64,000 bases of DNA from CALRQJ02 sp943370285 (lineage in GTDB: Bacteria; Bacteroidota; Bacteroidia; Chitinophagales; Chitinophagaceae). The position numbers and the translations under genes are program-made. Below are positions 18,301-25,523 of this stretch, in pieces. Numbering within the stretch: the first letter of the stretch is position 1; each line of letters begins with the position of its first letter. The notes beneath the pieces were generated by a model. It was given only the letters and a program-made list of their open reading frames with translations. It did not search any database and was not told where the DNA came from. The stretch spans positions 119,277-183,276 of the forward strand of contig CALRQJ020000009.1 in the NCBI GenBank assembly GCA_943370285.1. Direction: 5' to 3'.

Positions 18301-18866
18301 TCATGCGATGTTCTGAAACCATCAAAAATATTTAAGAAAGGCACTCTTGATTTTAAGGTAACAGATTGTGCAATCAAAGCCATATCCATAGCTTCTTGCG
18401 AATTATTGCCAAACAACATAGAGAAACCGGTGCTACGAGCAGCCATCACATCACTATGATCTCCAAAAATAGATAAGGCATGTGTAGCCAAAGACCTTGC
18501 AGCAATATGAAATACAGTTGGGGTTAACTCACCAGCAATTTTGTACATGTTGGGAATCATTAATAACAAACCCTGCGATGCCGTAAATGTACAAGCCAGT
18601 GCACCACCTTGTAATGCACCGTGAATAGCTCCTGCAGCTCCTGCTTCACTCTGCATCTCCATTACTCTTGGTATCTGCCCAAATAAGTTTTTAATGCCTT
18701 TGGCACTCCACTCATCTGCCCATTCACCCATTGCCGAGGAAGGCGTAATGGGATAAATAGCACATACTTCATTGGTTTTGTAAGCAATGTAAGCTGCGGC
18801 TTCATTACCATCCATAATAGCTGTGGTTTTCATGGCTACACCATCAGCAGGTACAATCTGTTTCAT
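15309..18866 (-). CDS. nifJ: Pyruvate:ferredoxin (flavodoxin) oxidoreductase
   Basis: A 1185-residue single-chain PFOR that converts pyruvate and CoA to acetyl-CoA and CO2 while reducing ferredoxin or flavodoxin. The pyrimidine-binding domain has YPITPSSAMGEWADEW at residues 38-53. The double ferredoxin domain has CTQCGKCFLICP near residue 700 and CTGCTLCVEYCP near residue 757. The GACAGCGETPY block carries further cluster ligands, and the TPP-binding domain has GDGWAYDIGYGG near residue 985. The length is normal. The ATG at 18866 adds 11 residues before a second Met at 18833, where family similarity begins, so either start could be right. Such an oxygen-sensitive enzyme suggests anaerobic or microaerobic metabolism. 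Confidence 0.96.
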   Translation of the reverse strand: MKQIVPADGVAMKTTAIMDGNEAAAYIAYKTNEVCAIYPITPSSAMGEWADEWSAKGIKNLFGQIPRVMEMQSEAGAAGAIHGALQGGALACTFTASQGLLLMIPNMYKIAGELTPTVFHIAARSLATHALSIFGDHSDVMAARSTGFSMLFGNNSQEAMDMALIAQSVTLKSRVPFLNIFDGFRTSHELSAVEVVSDEVIEAMIDMDMINAHRDRALSPDNPFIRGTAQNPDVYFQNREAANPYFEAVPGMVQAAMDKFASLTGRQYHLFDYYGHPEADRVIIIMGSGSGAVQETVDYLNNDGEKVGMISVRLYRPFDMEAFIAALPTTVKQIAVLDRCKEPNSMAEPLYMDVVNVLNELQENHHAHVIGGRYGLSSKEFTPAMVKAVYAEMQHEKPKNHFTVGIDDDVTHHSLTYDKAFNLDAQHKFRGLFFGLGADGTVSANKNSIKIIGEKTDYYVQGYFVYDSKKSGSLTASHLRFGANPIRSTYLINSANFVACHHFNYLFKYDILKDAAMGATFLLNAPYDKDEVWEKLPANIQQEIIHKKIKFYAINAYTVAKQTGMGNRINTILQTCFFAISNVLPKADAIAKIKEAIYDTYWKKGDAIVQKNYHAVDETLEELYEIDYSKYTVGTRPQDEGINGDADSFVKGVLGKIIAGEGDDLPVSAFPVDGTFPSGTTKWEKRNIADAVPVWDADLCTQCGKCFLICPHAAIRPKVYDKALLENAPAGFKHVDPIGKEWNKETEAYTLQVSTEDCTGCTLCVEYCPITSKTDAGHKAINMFDKTDIQEQEKANWDYFLDLPEVDRSRVNRNTVKGSQFFQPLFEFSGACAGCGETPYLKLLTQLFGEKMIVANATGCSSIFGGNLPTTPWTKNKDGVGPAWANSLFEDNAEFGLGIKMANDKKKEIALHLLDELRPFVGEDLVDKIIAAPELTEAEIHDKHDMIGELKNRLSTMKSVAAHNLYHLADFLAEKSVWIIGGDGWAYDIGYGGLDHVLSTGENINIMVLDTEVYSNTGGQKSKSTPLGSSAKFSVNGKTTGKKDLAMQAIAHGTAYVAQIAMGGNDMHTVRTILEAEAYPGPSLIIAYSHCIAHGIDMAHGAAEQDFAVKSGYWPLFHYNPLKPRGQRFVVDSKEPSIALSEFMYHENRFNVIKAKDPELAERFLHQAEEATVSKWERLETLKGL

Positions 18867-19170
18867 AAATCAAATTTTGCTGTAAGAAAATGATGCTCAA
18901 AATTAGACAGCAGCTATGGCCATAAGTATGACCATTGTCAGTAAATACGCTTCAAAAACATGACAATTCGTGGCTTTTAGGCAAGAAAATAATTTGGGAA
19001 CCAGTAGCACACAATAATCAGCATTTGTTGTGTCACTCACTGCATCAGTATAACATTATTCCTCTTTTTTAGATATTCATTCACTTAGGCTTCAGAAAAA
19101 GATACATTTCTTTATACTGACATTTTATGTAAAACAACAATATATACCATCTACTTACAAAGCAAAAACG
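18867..19170. other. Divergent intergenic region between nifJ and the next operon
   Basis: This 304-base AT-rich region has no open frame worth calling. It must hold the promoters for nifJ (minus) and for the 19171-20849 gene group (plus). A -7-like element for nifJ is listed separately. No terminator or structured RNA was recognised. Confidence 0.5.
18898..18905 (-). promoter_or_regulatory. Candidate -7 element of the nifJ promoter
   Basis: On the minus strand this reads TAATTTTG, an exact match to the Bacteroidota -7 consensus TAnnTTTG, 32 bases upstream of the nifJ ATG at 18866. No good TTTG -33 element lies at the expected distance, so the call is tentative. Confidence 0.35.
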
Positions 19171-19677
19171 ATGAAGAAAATACTATTTAGCTTAGCAATT
19201 GCCATTTCAATGCAAATGCAAGCTCAAAGCATCAATATCGATTCTTTGATCAATAAAGGAGCAACTGCCTTTATGAAACAAGCTATACTGGAAGGTTTAG
19301 AACAGCTGAAATACAATCCGGCAGATGCCAATAAAATTGCAAAAAGAAACGAACTCTTTATAGGCAAATGCAATATTTGTAGCGGCTCACAAAACGGATT
19401 TAAATTATATGCAGAAAGGCCAAGAATCTTAATGGTACAAGATTTTTATTCAGATACTACTATATTAAGTAACAATAAAGACAGCGCATTGAAAGCATTG
19501 GAAAAATTGGTAACACAATGTATCAACAATTACTATACCGCCCACTCTTTCACAAATGCTCAAAAAACAAAAATGCAAGATTTGCTTGCTGCTGAAAAAA
19601 AACGAAGTGCTATGATGACGAATGGTAGATACTGTGCCTCTTGTGAAGGTTCGTGTAAGATGCCCGAAACTGATTAA
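19171..19677 (+). CDS. Secreted protein with CxxC and CxxCxxxC motifs, unknown function
   Basis: The family is not recognised. The 168-residue protein has a probable signal peptide (residues 1-19, ending QAQ/S). Six cysteines follow: Cys67 and Cys70 in GKCNICSGSQ, Cys117, and Cys155, Cys158 and Cys162 in CASCEGSCK at the C-terminus. The arrangement could bind a metal or form disulfides in the periplasm. It is the first gene of a tight plus-strand group with rlmH (9 bases downstream) and a rhomboid protease. Confidence 0.8.
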   Translation: MKKILFSLAIAISMQMQAQSINIDSLINKGATAFMKQAILEGLEQLKYNPADANKIAKRNELFIGKCNICSGSQNGFKLYAERPRILMVQDFYSDTTILSNNKDSALKALEKLVTQCINNYYTAHSFTNAQKTKMQDLLAAEKKRSAMMTNGRYCASCEGSCKMPETD

Positions 19678-19686
19678 TTTTACTGC

Positions 19687-20160
19687 ATGAAAATACAATG
19701 TTGGTCAGTTGGCAAACAACATGATACTTATGTTAAAGCAGGAATAGAAGATTTTACCGGCAGAATAAATAAATATTTTTCAGCAGATTGGCTAATTATT
19801 CCGCCACCCAAAAATGCAGCAGCTTTTGACGAAAGCACACTTAAGAAACAAGAAGCAAAAGCCATAATCTCCCAATTAACAACAGATGATTTTTTAATCC
19901 TGCTAGACGAAAGAGGAAAACAACTCTCCTCACCCGAACTAGCACAATTACTCCAAAAAAAATCAAATGACAGCAGTAAAAAATTGGTATTTTTAATAGG
20001 TGGGGCTTTTGGTGTTGATGAGGTTATTGCTAAACGAGCCAACTTTACTTGGTCCTTATCAAAGCTTGTTTTTCCGCATATGCTAGTTCGATTAATCCTT
20101 GCCGAACAAGTTTACCGAGCCTGCACCATTAATCGTAACGAGAAATACCATCACGTGTAG
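19687..20160 (+). CDS. rlmH: 23S rRNA (pseudouridine1915-N3)-methyltransferase
   Basis: A 157-residue SPOUT-class methyltransferase that acts on assembled 70S ribosomes at pseudouridine 1915 of 23S rRNA. The SAM-binding knot blocks are present: FLILLDERGK, FLIGGAFGVDE, SLSKLVFPHMLVRLILAEQVYRA and the C-terminal YHH. The length is typical. It lies 9 bases after the Cys-rich secreted protein and 20 bases before the rhomboid gene, so it is probably co-transcribed with both. Confidence 0.96.
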   Translation: MKIQCWSVGKQHDTYVKAGIEDFTGRINKYFSADWLIIPPPKNAAAFDESTLKKQEAKAIISQLTTDDFLILLDERGKQLSSPELAQLLQKKSNDSSKKLVFLIGGAFGVDEVIAKRANFTWSLSKLVFPHMLVRLILAEQVYRACTINRNEKYHHV

Positions 20161-20180
20161 AAATTGATTATTTTTCCGCC

Positions 20181-20849
20181 ATGATAAGCATTACTTTAAT
20201 TATCGTCATCATCACTTGTGTAATTTCATTTTCATCTTTTTCTAACCAGAAATATGTAGATGATATGATTTTCTACCCACCGGCAATCACCAGAAGAAAT
20301 CAATACTATCGTTTTGTAACACATGCTTTAATTCATGCCGATATTACTCACCTTGCATTTAACATGATCTCCTTGTATTTCTTTGGAGGTTTAGTTGAAA
20401 AATACATGTACACCAACGAGTGTATTTTCGGCAACATGGGTAAACTCATTTATATATTAATGTATCTCTCAGCAGCAGCAGTAGCAAGTATTCCAACTTA
20501 TCTACAGCATAAAGATGATTATCATTATAGAAGTCTTGGTGCATCGGGTGCTGTTTCGGCTGTCATCTTTGCCGGGTTAACATTAATGCCGCAAATACCC
20601 ATCAACTTTTTATTCATTCCTATTGATATCCCGGGCTACATTTTCGGCCCTATTTATTTAGGTGCATCGTATTATTTATCTAGAAAAGGAACAGATAATA
20701 TTAATCACTCTGCACACTATTGGGGTGCTATTTATGGTATTGTATTTACCGTTGTATTATGCTTGGTATTGGGTAAAATAAATCTATGGGACAACTTTGT
20801 CAATCAAATAAAAGCATACCCATACATATTACCTTTCTATTGTGAATAG
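20181..20849 (+). CDS. Rhomboid family intramembrane serine protease
   Basis: A 222-residue integral membrane protein with about six transmembrane helices. Rhomboid landmarks are HADITHLAFNM (residues 52-62, the HxxxN oxyanion region), the catalytic Ser122 in GASGAVSA, and the partner His179 in SAHYWGAIYG. It therefore looks catalytically competent. Substrates are unknown. The last 21 bases overlap the 3' end of the convergent tilS gene. Confidence 0.9.
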   Translation: MISITLIIVIITCVISFSSFSNQKYVDDMIFYPPAITRRNQYYRFVTHALIHADITHLAFNMISLYFFGGLVEKYMYTNECIFGNMGKLIYILMYLSAAAVASIPTYLQHKDDYHYRSLGASGAVSAVIFAGLTLMPQIPINFLFIPIDIPGYIFGPIYLGASYYLSRKGTDNINHSAHYWGAIYGIVFTVVLCLVLGKINLWDNFVNQIKAYPYILPFYCE

Positions 20850-22169
20850 CAATATTTTTTTTGTTGTAGCAGTAATTTTAAATCGATCATCAATTCGATG
20901 ACCAACAACCCAAACAATTTTTTGATTAGAAGCTAATACCCAAACATTTTCTTTATCAGTTTTAGACATTTTTTGATCGATAAAGAATTTGCTGAGCTTC
21001 TTTTTCTTTTGCATACCCAAGGGGTAGAAATAATCTCCTTGCTTCCATTTACGCAACAGTAATGGAAATTGTAGTTGCCCCGCATCTATGATTGCTACTG
21101 CATTAGAAGCTGACAAATTGGTAGAAATATTTTCTTTCTGAACTATCCGCATCACACTTTCACCAAACGAAATGGTATCAACACCGGCTTCAATAATAAT
21201 ATTTTGAGCTAATAATTGTTCAATAGGTGCAATGATGATCCAATTTCTATTCTTAATAATTCTATGCGTCGAAGATGCAATGAAGCTACCTGTAGCTGCA
21301 TCCAATAATTTAATCACTTCAACAGTTTGATTGGTGGTAAACCCGAAATCTTTGATTAATTCATAAGTAATGGTTTGTAATGGTTCCGTTTTCTTCCATT
21401 GCAATACTGGTATATGAATTTCATTTTCTTTTTGGGCTATTAATTTCTTCTTGATACGACCGATGGCTTCATTATAAACAACTTCTATCTCAGTCCAACG
21501 AACAATATTATCTAACAAATTATTTGTAGCCTGAGGATATACTTGTTGCACTAAGGGAATGATTTGATGACGAAAAAAGTTACGAGTATACTTATCCAAA
21601 TCATTTGATGAATCTTCTACCCAACTCAACTGATGCGTTAATGCATATTGTTCAATCTCTCTGCGCTTAGCAAATAATAATGGCCTAATAATTTTACCAT
21701 GCTTTGGTAAGATACCATGTAGGCCAGCCATTCCTGTGCCTCTAAAAATATTCATCATTACGGTTTCAATATTATCATCGGAATGATGGGCAGTACAAAT
21801 AGCCGTTAAATTTGGATGAGATTGCACTAATTCATCAAACCACTTGTACCGCAGTTGCCTTGCAGCAACTTGAATAGATATTTGATTTGCTTCCGCAAAT
21901 GCTACGGTTTCAAACCGCTGAATAAAAATTACTTTACCGTACTTTTCTGAAAGCTGTTGCACAAATAATTCATCTCTTGTACTTTCAGCTCCACGAAGTT
22001 GAAAATTGCAATGTGCAATGGCAAAATCAATACCCGTTTTATCACATAAATCAACCAATACAACAGAATCTATACCGCCACTAACAGCCAGCAAAAGTGT
22101 AGTATTTGGTGGAATACTGTTTCCAAATTGTTGTTTATAATATTGGTCAAATTGTGTAGCTAAATTCAT
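20829..22169 (-). CDS. tilS: tRNA(Ile)-lysidine synthase
   Basis: A 446-residue enzyme that modifies cytidine 34 of the CAU-anticodon isoleucine tRNA to lysidine, an essential step for reading AUA codons. The N-type ATP pyrophosphatase loop SGGIDS is at residues 30-35, followed by AHCNFQLRGAESTRDE and the CTAHHSDDNIETV block. The C-terminal TilS domain carries RKWKQGDYFYPLGMQKKKKL. The length is normal for the family. The 3' end overlaps the rhomboid gene by 21 bases. A terminator hairpin separates it from glnS upstream. Confidence 0.95.
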   Translation of the reverse strand: MNLATQFDQYYKQQFGNSIPPNTTLLLAVSGGIDSVVLVDLCDKTGIDFAIAHCNFQLRGAESTRDELFVQQLSEKYGKVIFIQRFETVAFAEANQISIQVAARQLRYKWFDELVQSHPNLTAICTAHHSDDNIETVMMNIFRGTGMAGLHGILPKHGKIIRPLLFAKRREIEQYALTHQLSWVEDSSNDLDKYTRNFFRHQIIPLVQQVYPQATNNLLDNIVRWTEIEVVYNEAIGRIKKKLIAQKENEIHIPVLQWKKTEPLQTITYELIKDFGFTTNQTVEVIKLLDAATGSFIASSTHRIIKNRNWIIIAPIEQLLAQNIIIEAGVDTISFGESVMRIVQKENISTNLSASNAVAIIDAGQLQFPLLLRKWKQGDYFYPLGMQKKKKLSKFFIDQKMSKTDKENVWVLASNQKIVWVVGHRIDDRFKITATTKKILLFTIER

Positions 22170-22175
22170 GGTATA

Positions 22176-22207
22176 AAAATAAGACCTGCCTTTTGATGAC
22201 AGGTCTT
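22176..22207 (-). terminator. Rho-independent terminator downstream of glnS
   Basis: The arms AAGACCTG (22181-22188) and CAGGTCTT (22200-22207) pair with an 11-base loop. On the minus strand they are followed by ATTTTTATAC. It lies between the glnS stop and the tilS start and is oriented to end the glnS transcript. Confidence 0.75.
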
Positions 22208-22231
22208 TATGGTTAAATAAATAGCTTCATT

Positions 22232-23890
22232 TTACTTCTTTTGTTCTTTTGCCCAAGTATCTTTCAATGTAACAGTTCTGTTAAAGACTAACTTTTCTGT
22301 CGTGCTATCTTTATCAATACAAAAATATCCCTTACGCAAAAATTGATAACGGTCATCTGCCGTTGCATGAAGCAATTCTGGCTCTGCATAAGCATTTACA
22401 ATAACTTCTAAAGAATCTGTATTGATGTGATCTTTAAAATCACCTTCGGCCGTTGATAAATCTTCTACTTTAAATAATCTATCGTATAATCTAACTTCAG
22501 CATGCACCGCATGTGCTGCACTAACCCAATGTAAAGTGCCTTTTACATGAATACCACTCGTATCACTTCCACTTTTACTTTCAGGAATATAAGTACAACG
22601 TACTTCAATAATAGCCCCCGATTCGTCTTTTATTACATCCTCACATTTTATAATATAAGCACTCTTCAATCGTACCATTTGACCGGGTGCTAGCCTGAAG
22701 TATTTTTTGGGTGCTACTTCCATAAAATCTTCTCGTTCTATATATAATGCTCTACTAAACGGAATATTCCTAACACCACCATTTTCATCTTCAGGATTAT
22801 TTTCACTCGTCAATATTTCTCCTTCCCCTTCGTAGTTCGTAATAACAATTTTTAATGGATCGAAGACAACCATTCGTCGCAACGAACTTTTATTTAAGTC
22901 TTCTCTCACAAAAAATTCTAATAAACCAACATCAATTAAATTATCTCGTTTAGCAATACCAATTCTATCACAAAAATCTCGAATACTTTTCGCAGTATAT
23001 CCTCTCCTACGCATACCGCTTATCGTTGGCATTCTTGGATCATCCCAACCGGTAACATGACGTTCATTTACCAGCTGCAATAATTTACGTTTACTCATTA
23101 CAGTATACGTCATATTCAATCTGGCAAATTCATATTGTTTAGATGGAAAAATTTCCAACTGCTCAATACACCAATCATACAAAGGACGGTGAGGTATAAA
23201 TTCAAGTGTACAAATCGAATGTGTAATATTTTCTATAGAATCACTTTGTCCGTGTGCAAAATCGTACATCGGGTAAATACACCATTTATCTCCTGTACGA
23301 TGATGATGTGCATGTTTAATGCGGTAAATAATAGGATCTCTCAACAACATGTTGGGAGAAGCAATATCAATTTTAGCCCGCAGTACTTTTTCTCCATCCT
23401 TATATTTTCCGGCCTTCATATCTTCAAATAGTTGAAGATTTTCAGCTACAGAACGTTCTGCATATTTATTACGAACACCCGGCATTGTTGGTGTTCCTTT
23501 TTGTTGAGCAATTTCTTCACTTGTACTATCGTCTACATAAGCCAACCCTTTCTCAATTAACTTTACTGCATAGTTGTACAATTGATCAAAATAATCACTA
23601 GCGTAAAACTCATTAGCCCAATTAAAACCTAACCATTGTACATCTGCTTTAATACTATCTACATATTCTGTATCTTCTGTAACAGGGTTAGTATCGTCAA
23701 AACGTAAATTGGTTTTACCACCATACTTTTGTGCAACACCAAAATTCAAGCAAATGCTTTTGGCATGACCAATATGCAAATAACCATTAGGTTCTGGTGG
23801 AAAACGGGTTAATATAGATTGGTACTTACCACTGGCTAAATCTGTTTCAATAATCTCTTCAATAAAATTCAGGCTCTTTTCCTCACTCAT
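22232..23890 (-). CDS. glnS: Glutamine--tRNA ligase
   Basis: A class Ib aminoacyl-tRNA synthetase that charges tRNA(Gln) directly. The ATP-binding HIGH motif occurs in PPEPNGYLHIGHAKSI and the KMSKS-like motif is VMSKRKL. The C-terminal part is the beta-barrel anticodon-binding region. The frame is open to an upstream ATG at 23914 (560 residues), but the ATG at 23890 gives MSEEKSLNFIEE, the usual family start, and 552 residues. A terminator follows at 22176-22207. Confidence 0.95.
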   Translation of the reverse strand: MSEEKSLNFIEEIIETDLASGKYQSILTRFPPEPNGYLHIGHAKSICLNFGVAQKYGGKTNLRFDDTNPVTEDTEYVDSIKADVQWLGFNWANEFYASDYFDQLYNYAVKLIEKGLAYVDDSTSEEIAQQKGTPTMPGVRNKYAERSVAENLQLFEDMKAGKYKDGEKVLRAKIDIASPNMLLRDPIIYRIKHAHHHRTGDKWCIYPMYDFAHGQSDSIENITHSICTLEFIPHRPLYDWCIEQLEIFPSKQYEFARLNMTYTVMSKRKLLQLVNERHVTGWDDPRMPTISGMRRRGYTAKSIRDFCDRIGIAKRDNLIDVGLLEFFVREDLNKSSLRRMVVFDPLKIVITNYEGEGEILTSENNPEDENGGVRNIPFSRALYIEREDFMEVAPKKYFRLAPGQMVRLKSAYIIKCEDVIKDESGAIIEVRCTYIPESKSGSDTSGIHVKGTLHWVSAAHAVHAEVRLYDRLFKVEDLSTAEGDFKDHINTDSLEVIVNAYAEPELLHATADDRYQFLRKGYFCIDKDSTTEKLVFNRTVTLKDTWAKEQKK

Positions 23891-23973
23891 AATTTCCAAT
23901 AATTTGGTGTGCAAATGTAGTATTTGCTGATTGATAAAAATGGAAGCGATTTACGGCAGCCGTTTTAGGTAGC

Positions 23974-24429
23974 TTAATTTGGGATTAATCTGCTGTCAAT
24001 ATCAAGCGATTGTTGTGATAATATTTTCACAATACCAAAATCCGGATGAGACGGATTAATCAAATAGTTAAATTCGGTAGGCATAATTACCGACGGAATC
24101 CGCAATACCAATGATTGCCCAAAAGCGACAAATTGATCACCTATTTTTTTGAGGTGATCTGGGGGTGGATTTGTTCTCCAGTCATTGGGCAAATTATTTG
24201 GCCCAATGGTAGCAATCTTTGTTACTGGCACATCAATACTAGCTAAACAAAAATCTGGAGTTGACAATTTAGACAAGTGTACAACACTTTCTAACATAGC
24301 CAAAGCAGCAGAACTTGCTGTGTACAGGATAGCTACCCCTTTCGAGTTCCATCTGCCGCCATATTTTGATGCTCCTTCGCCAGAAAGATTATCTATATAT
24401 GGGCACTTTGATATTCTGTAAACAACCAT
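23974..24429 (-). CDS. RES-domain toxin (NAD+-degrading family)
   Basis: A 151-residue protein with a complete RES domain. Known RES toxins deplete NAD+ and arrest growth. The conserved core is SGEGASKYGGRWNSKG, then ILYTASSAALAMLE. Arg26, Tyr36 and Glu47 have the spacing of the active-site Arg, Tyr and Glu described in characterised RES toxins. Its ATG shares one base with the stop of the upstream antitoxin gene, the usual order (antitoxin first). It is apparently full length and probably active. Confidence 0.92.
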   Translation of the reverse strand: MVVYRISKCPYIDNLSGEGASKYGGRWNSKGVAILYTASSAALAMLESVVHLSKLSTPDFCLASIDVPVTKIATIGPNNLPNDWRTNPPPDHLKKIGDQFVAFGQSLVLRIPSVIMPTEFNYLINPSHPDFGIVKILSQQSLDIDSRLIPN

Positions 24430-24986
24430 TAGGCGAAAATTCCATGTTCTATTTTTCCTAATTCATCCATCAGCATTTGAATACCAAAAGAAGTATCCAA
24501 AAAAGCTTTTGGCTTCTTTTGCCCTAAAGCCACCACTTCGCTGTTCATCCATTGATTAAACTGCAACAAAGAACCAAATACGTCTTCCCCTTTTGTGTAT
24601 AACCTTGCCAACTCTATAAGCCTTTCAGATTGCTCGGGATTAAGAATGGTTTCGCTGGTATAACGACGCAACGTTCGTTCTGAAATACGCATAATTTCAG
24701 CCATCTCGACACTAGGTATACCGGTATAATTAACCATTGTATCCATGGCTATTTTGGGTAATCCTTCTCTAATAATGGTAATAAAATCTCCTTCATTGGT
24801 TACAAATGAATATTGTTTGGTATTGGCAATACCAATCATTGACAAGGTTTTAGAAAGCGGGTTGGCTCTTGTATTGCCAATTACAACACCATCTGAATAA
24901 AAAGGCATAAATGGCTCTTCTACAAGGCTTGATGCTTGCGTTTCATTAGAGAGGTAAGTAATGCGTAGTTGCTGTTTTTTCTTCAC
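24429..24986 (-). CDS. Xre/MbcA/ParS-type antitoxin (DUF2384) of a RES module
   Basis: A 185-residue antitoxin partner of the RES toxin. A helix-turn-helix region lies around residues 75-120 (SVEMAEIMRISERTLRRY). The C-terminal DUF2384 toxin-binding domain ends in KPKAFLDTSFGIQMLM and the hallmark KIEHGIF. Antitoxins of this family neutralise RES by inserting their C-terminus into the active-site cleft and repress their own promoter. A pair of repeats just upstream of the start (24992-25023) is a likely binding site. Confidence 0.92.
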   Translation of the reverse strand: MKKKQQLRITYLSNETQASSLVEEPFMPFYSDGVVIGNTRANPLSKTLSMIGIANTKQYSFVTNEGDFITIIREGLPKIAMDTMVNYTGIPSVEMAEIMRISERTLRRYTSETILNPEQSERLIELARLYTKGEDVFGSLLQFNQWMNSEVVALGQKKPKAFLDTSFGIQMLMDELGKIEHGIFA

Positions 24987-24991
24987 CGCTT

Positions 24992-25023
24992 GACATTTGT
25001 CCCAAAATTACAGTCATTTGTCC
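24992..25023. promoter_or_regulatory. Probable operator of the RES/Xre toxin-antitoxin operon
   Basis: Two near-identical direct repeats, GACATTTGTCC (24992-25002) and GTCATTTGTCC (25013-25023), are spaced 21 bases apart, two helical turns, immediately upstream of the antitoxin start. The first contains the GACA/TGTC palindrome. Position, spacing and the HTH in the antitoxin suggest autoregulation (inference). Confidence 0.6.
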
Positions 25024-25040
25024 GAATTTCAAAAATTTTT

Positions 25041-25349
25041 TTATTCTATTTCTTCTTTTGCTGCCTGCAATTCATTATAGCTGTGTTGATCCTTAGCTGC
25101 TTTCGCAGCAGCCATTCCTTTGTCATACCATTCTATTGCTTTTGAAATTTCTCCTACTCTTTCTAGTAGTTTTCCCAAATGATAATATGAACCAACATAA
25201 TCAGGAGATTCTGTCAATATAGCTTCAAACAAAGCTTGGGCTTTTTGTTCGTCACCAACTTTAATCCATTCTAAAGCAAGTGCATGTCTCAAAAAATTAT
25301 CCTTAGGGCTTTGTTGCAAAAAGTTTTCAAGTATCTGTATCCTTTCCAT
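25041..25349 (-). CDS. Small tetratricopeptide-repeat protein
   Basis: A 102-residue soluble protein built almost entirely of TPR helices: about residues 16-50 (FLRHALALEWIKVGDEQKAQ) and 50-85 (YVGSYYHLGKLLERVGEISK). There is no signal peptide. TPRs mediate protein-protein contacts; the partner is unknown. It is divergent from etfB. Confidence 0.85.
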   Translation of the reverse strand: MERIQILENFLQQSPKDNFLRHALALEWIKVGDEQKAQALFEAILTESPDYVGSYYHLGKLLERVGEISKAIEWYDKGMAAAKAAKDQHSYNELQAAKEEIE

Positions 25350-25446
25350 AACACAAAAATAGTGCTTTACATTTCTGTTCAGTTTGGTTCATCATTTACA
25401 TAATAACAACAATAAAAATTTCTTTATCTGCTTTTCTAAACAAAAC

Positions 25447-25476
25447 TTTGCGGCTTCAAATTAGCACTTATATTTG
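25447..25476 (+). promoter_or_regulatory. etfBA promoter
   Basis: A -33 element TTTG (25447-25450) and a -7 element TATATTTG (25469-25476, an exact TAnnTTTG match) are separated by 18 bases, fitting the primary sigma factor consensus of Bacteroidota. The start of transcription would fall about 40 bases before etfB. Confidence 0.75.
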
Positions 25477-25477
25477 C

Positions 25478-25499
25478 AATAGTTGTCTATGCAACTATT
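25478..25499 (+). promoter_or_regulatory. Perfect inverted repeat at the etfBA transcription start
   Basis: The arms AATAGTTG and CAACTATT (8 bases each, perfect) enclose a 6-base centre, immediately after the -7 element. It could be a repressor site over the transcription start or a hairpin at the very 5' end of the mRNA that protects it from decay. Confidence 0.6.
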
Positions 25500-25523
25500 A
25501 TTAACGACTCATAAATATTTGAT

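Noticed and set aside
18867..19170. Possible structured RNA in the nifJ divergent gap
   Set aside because: I looked for extended stems and conserved RNA cores (6S, SRP, riboswitch-like) and saw none that would support a call.
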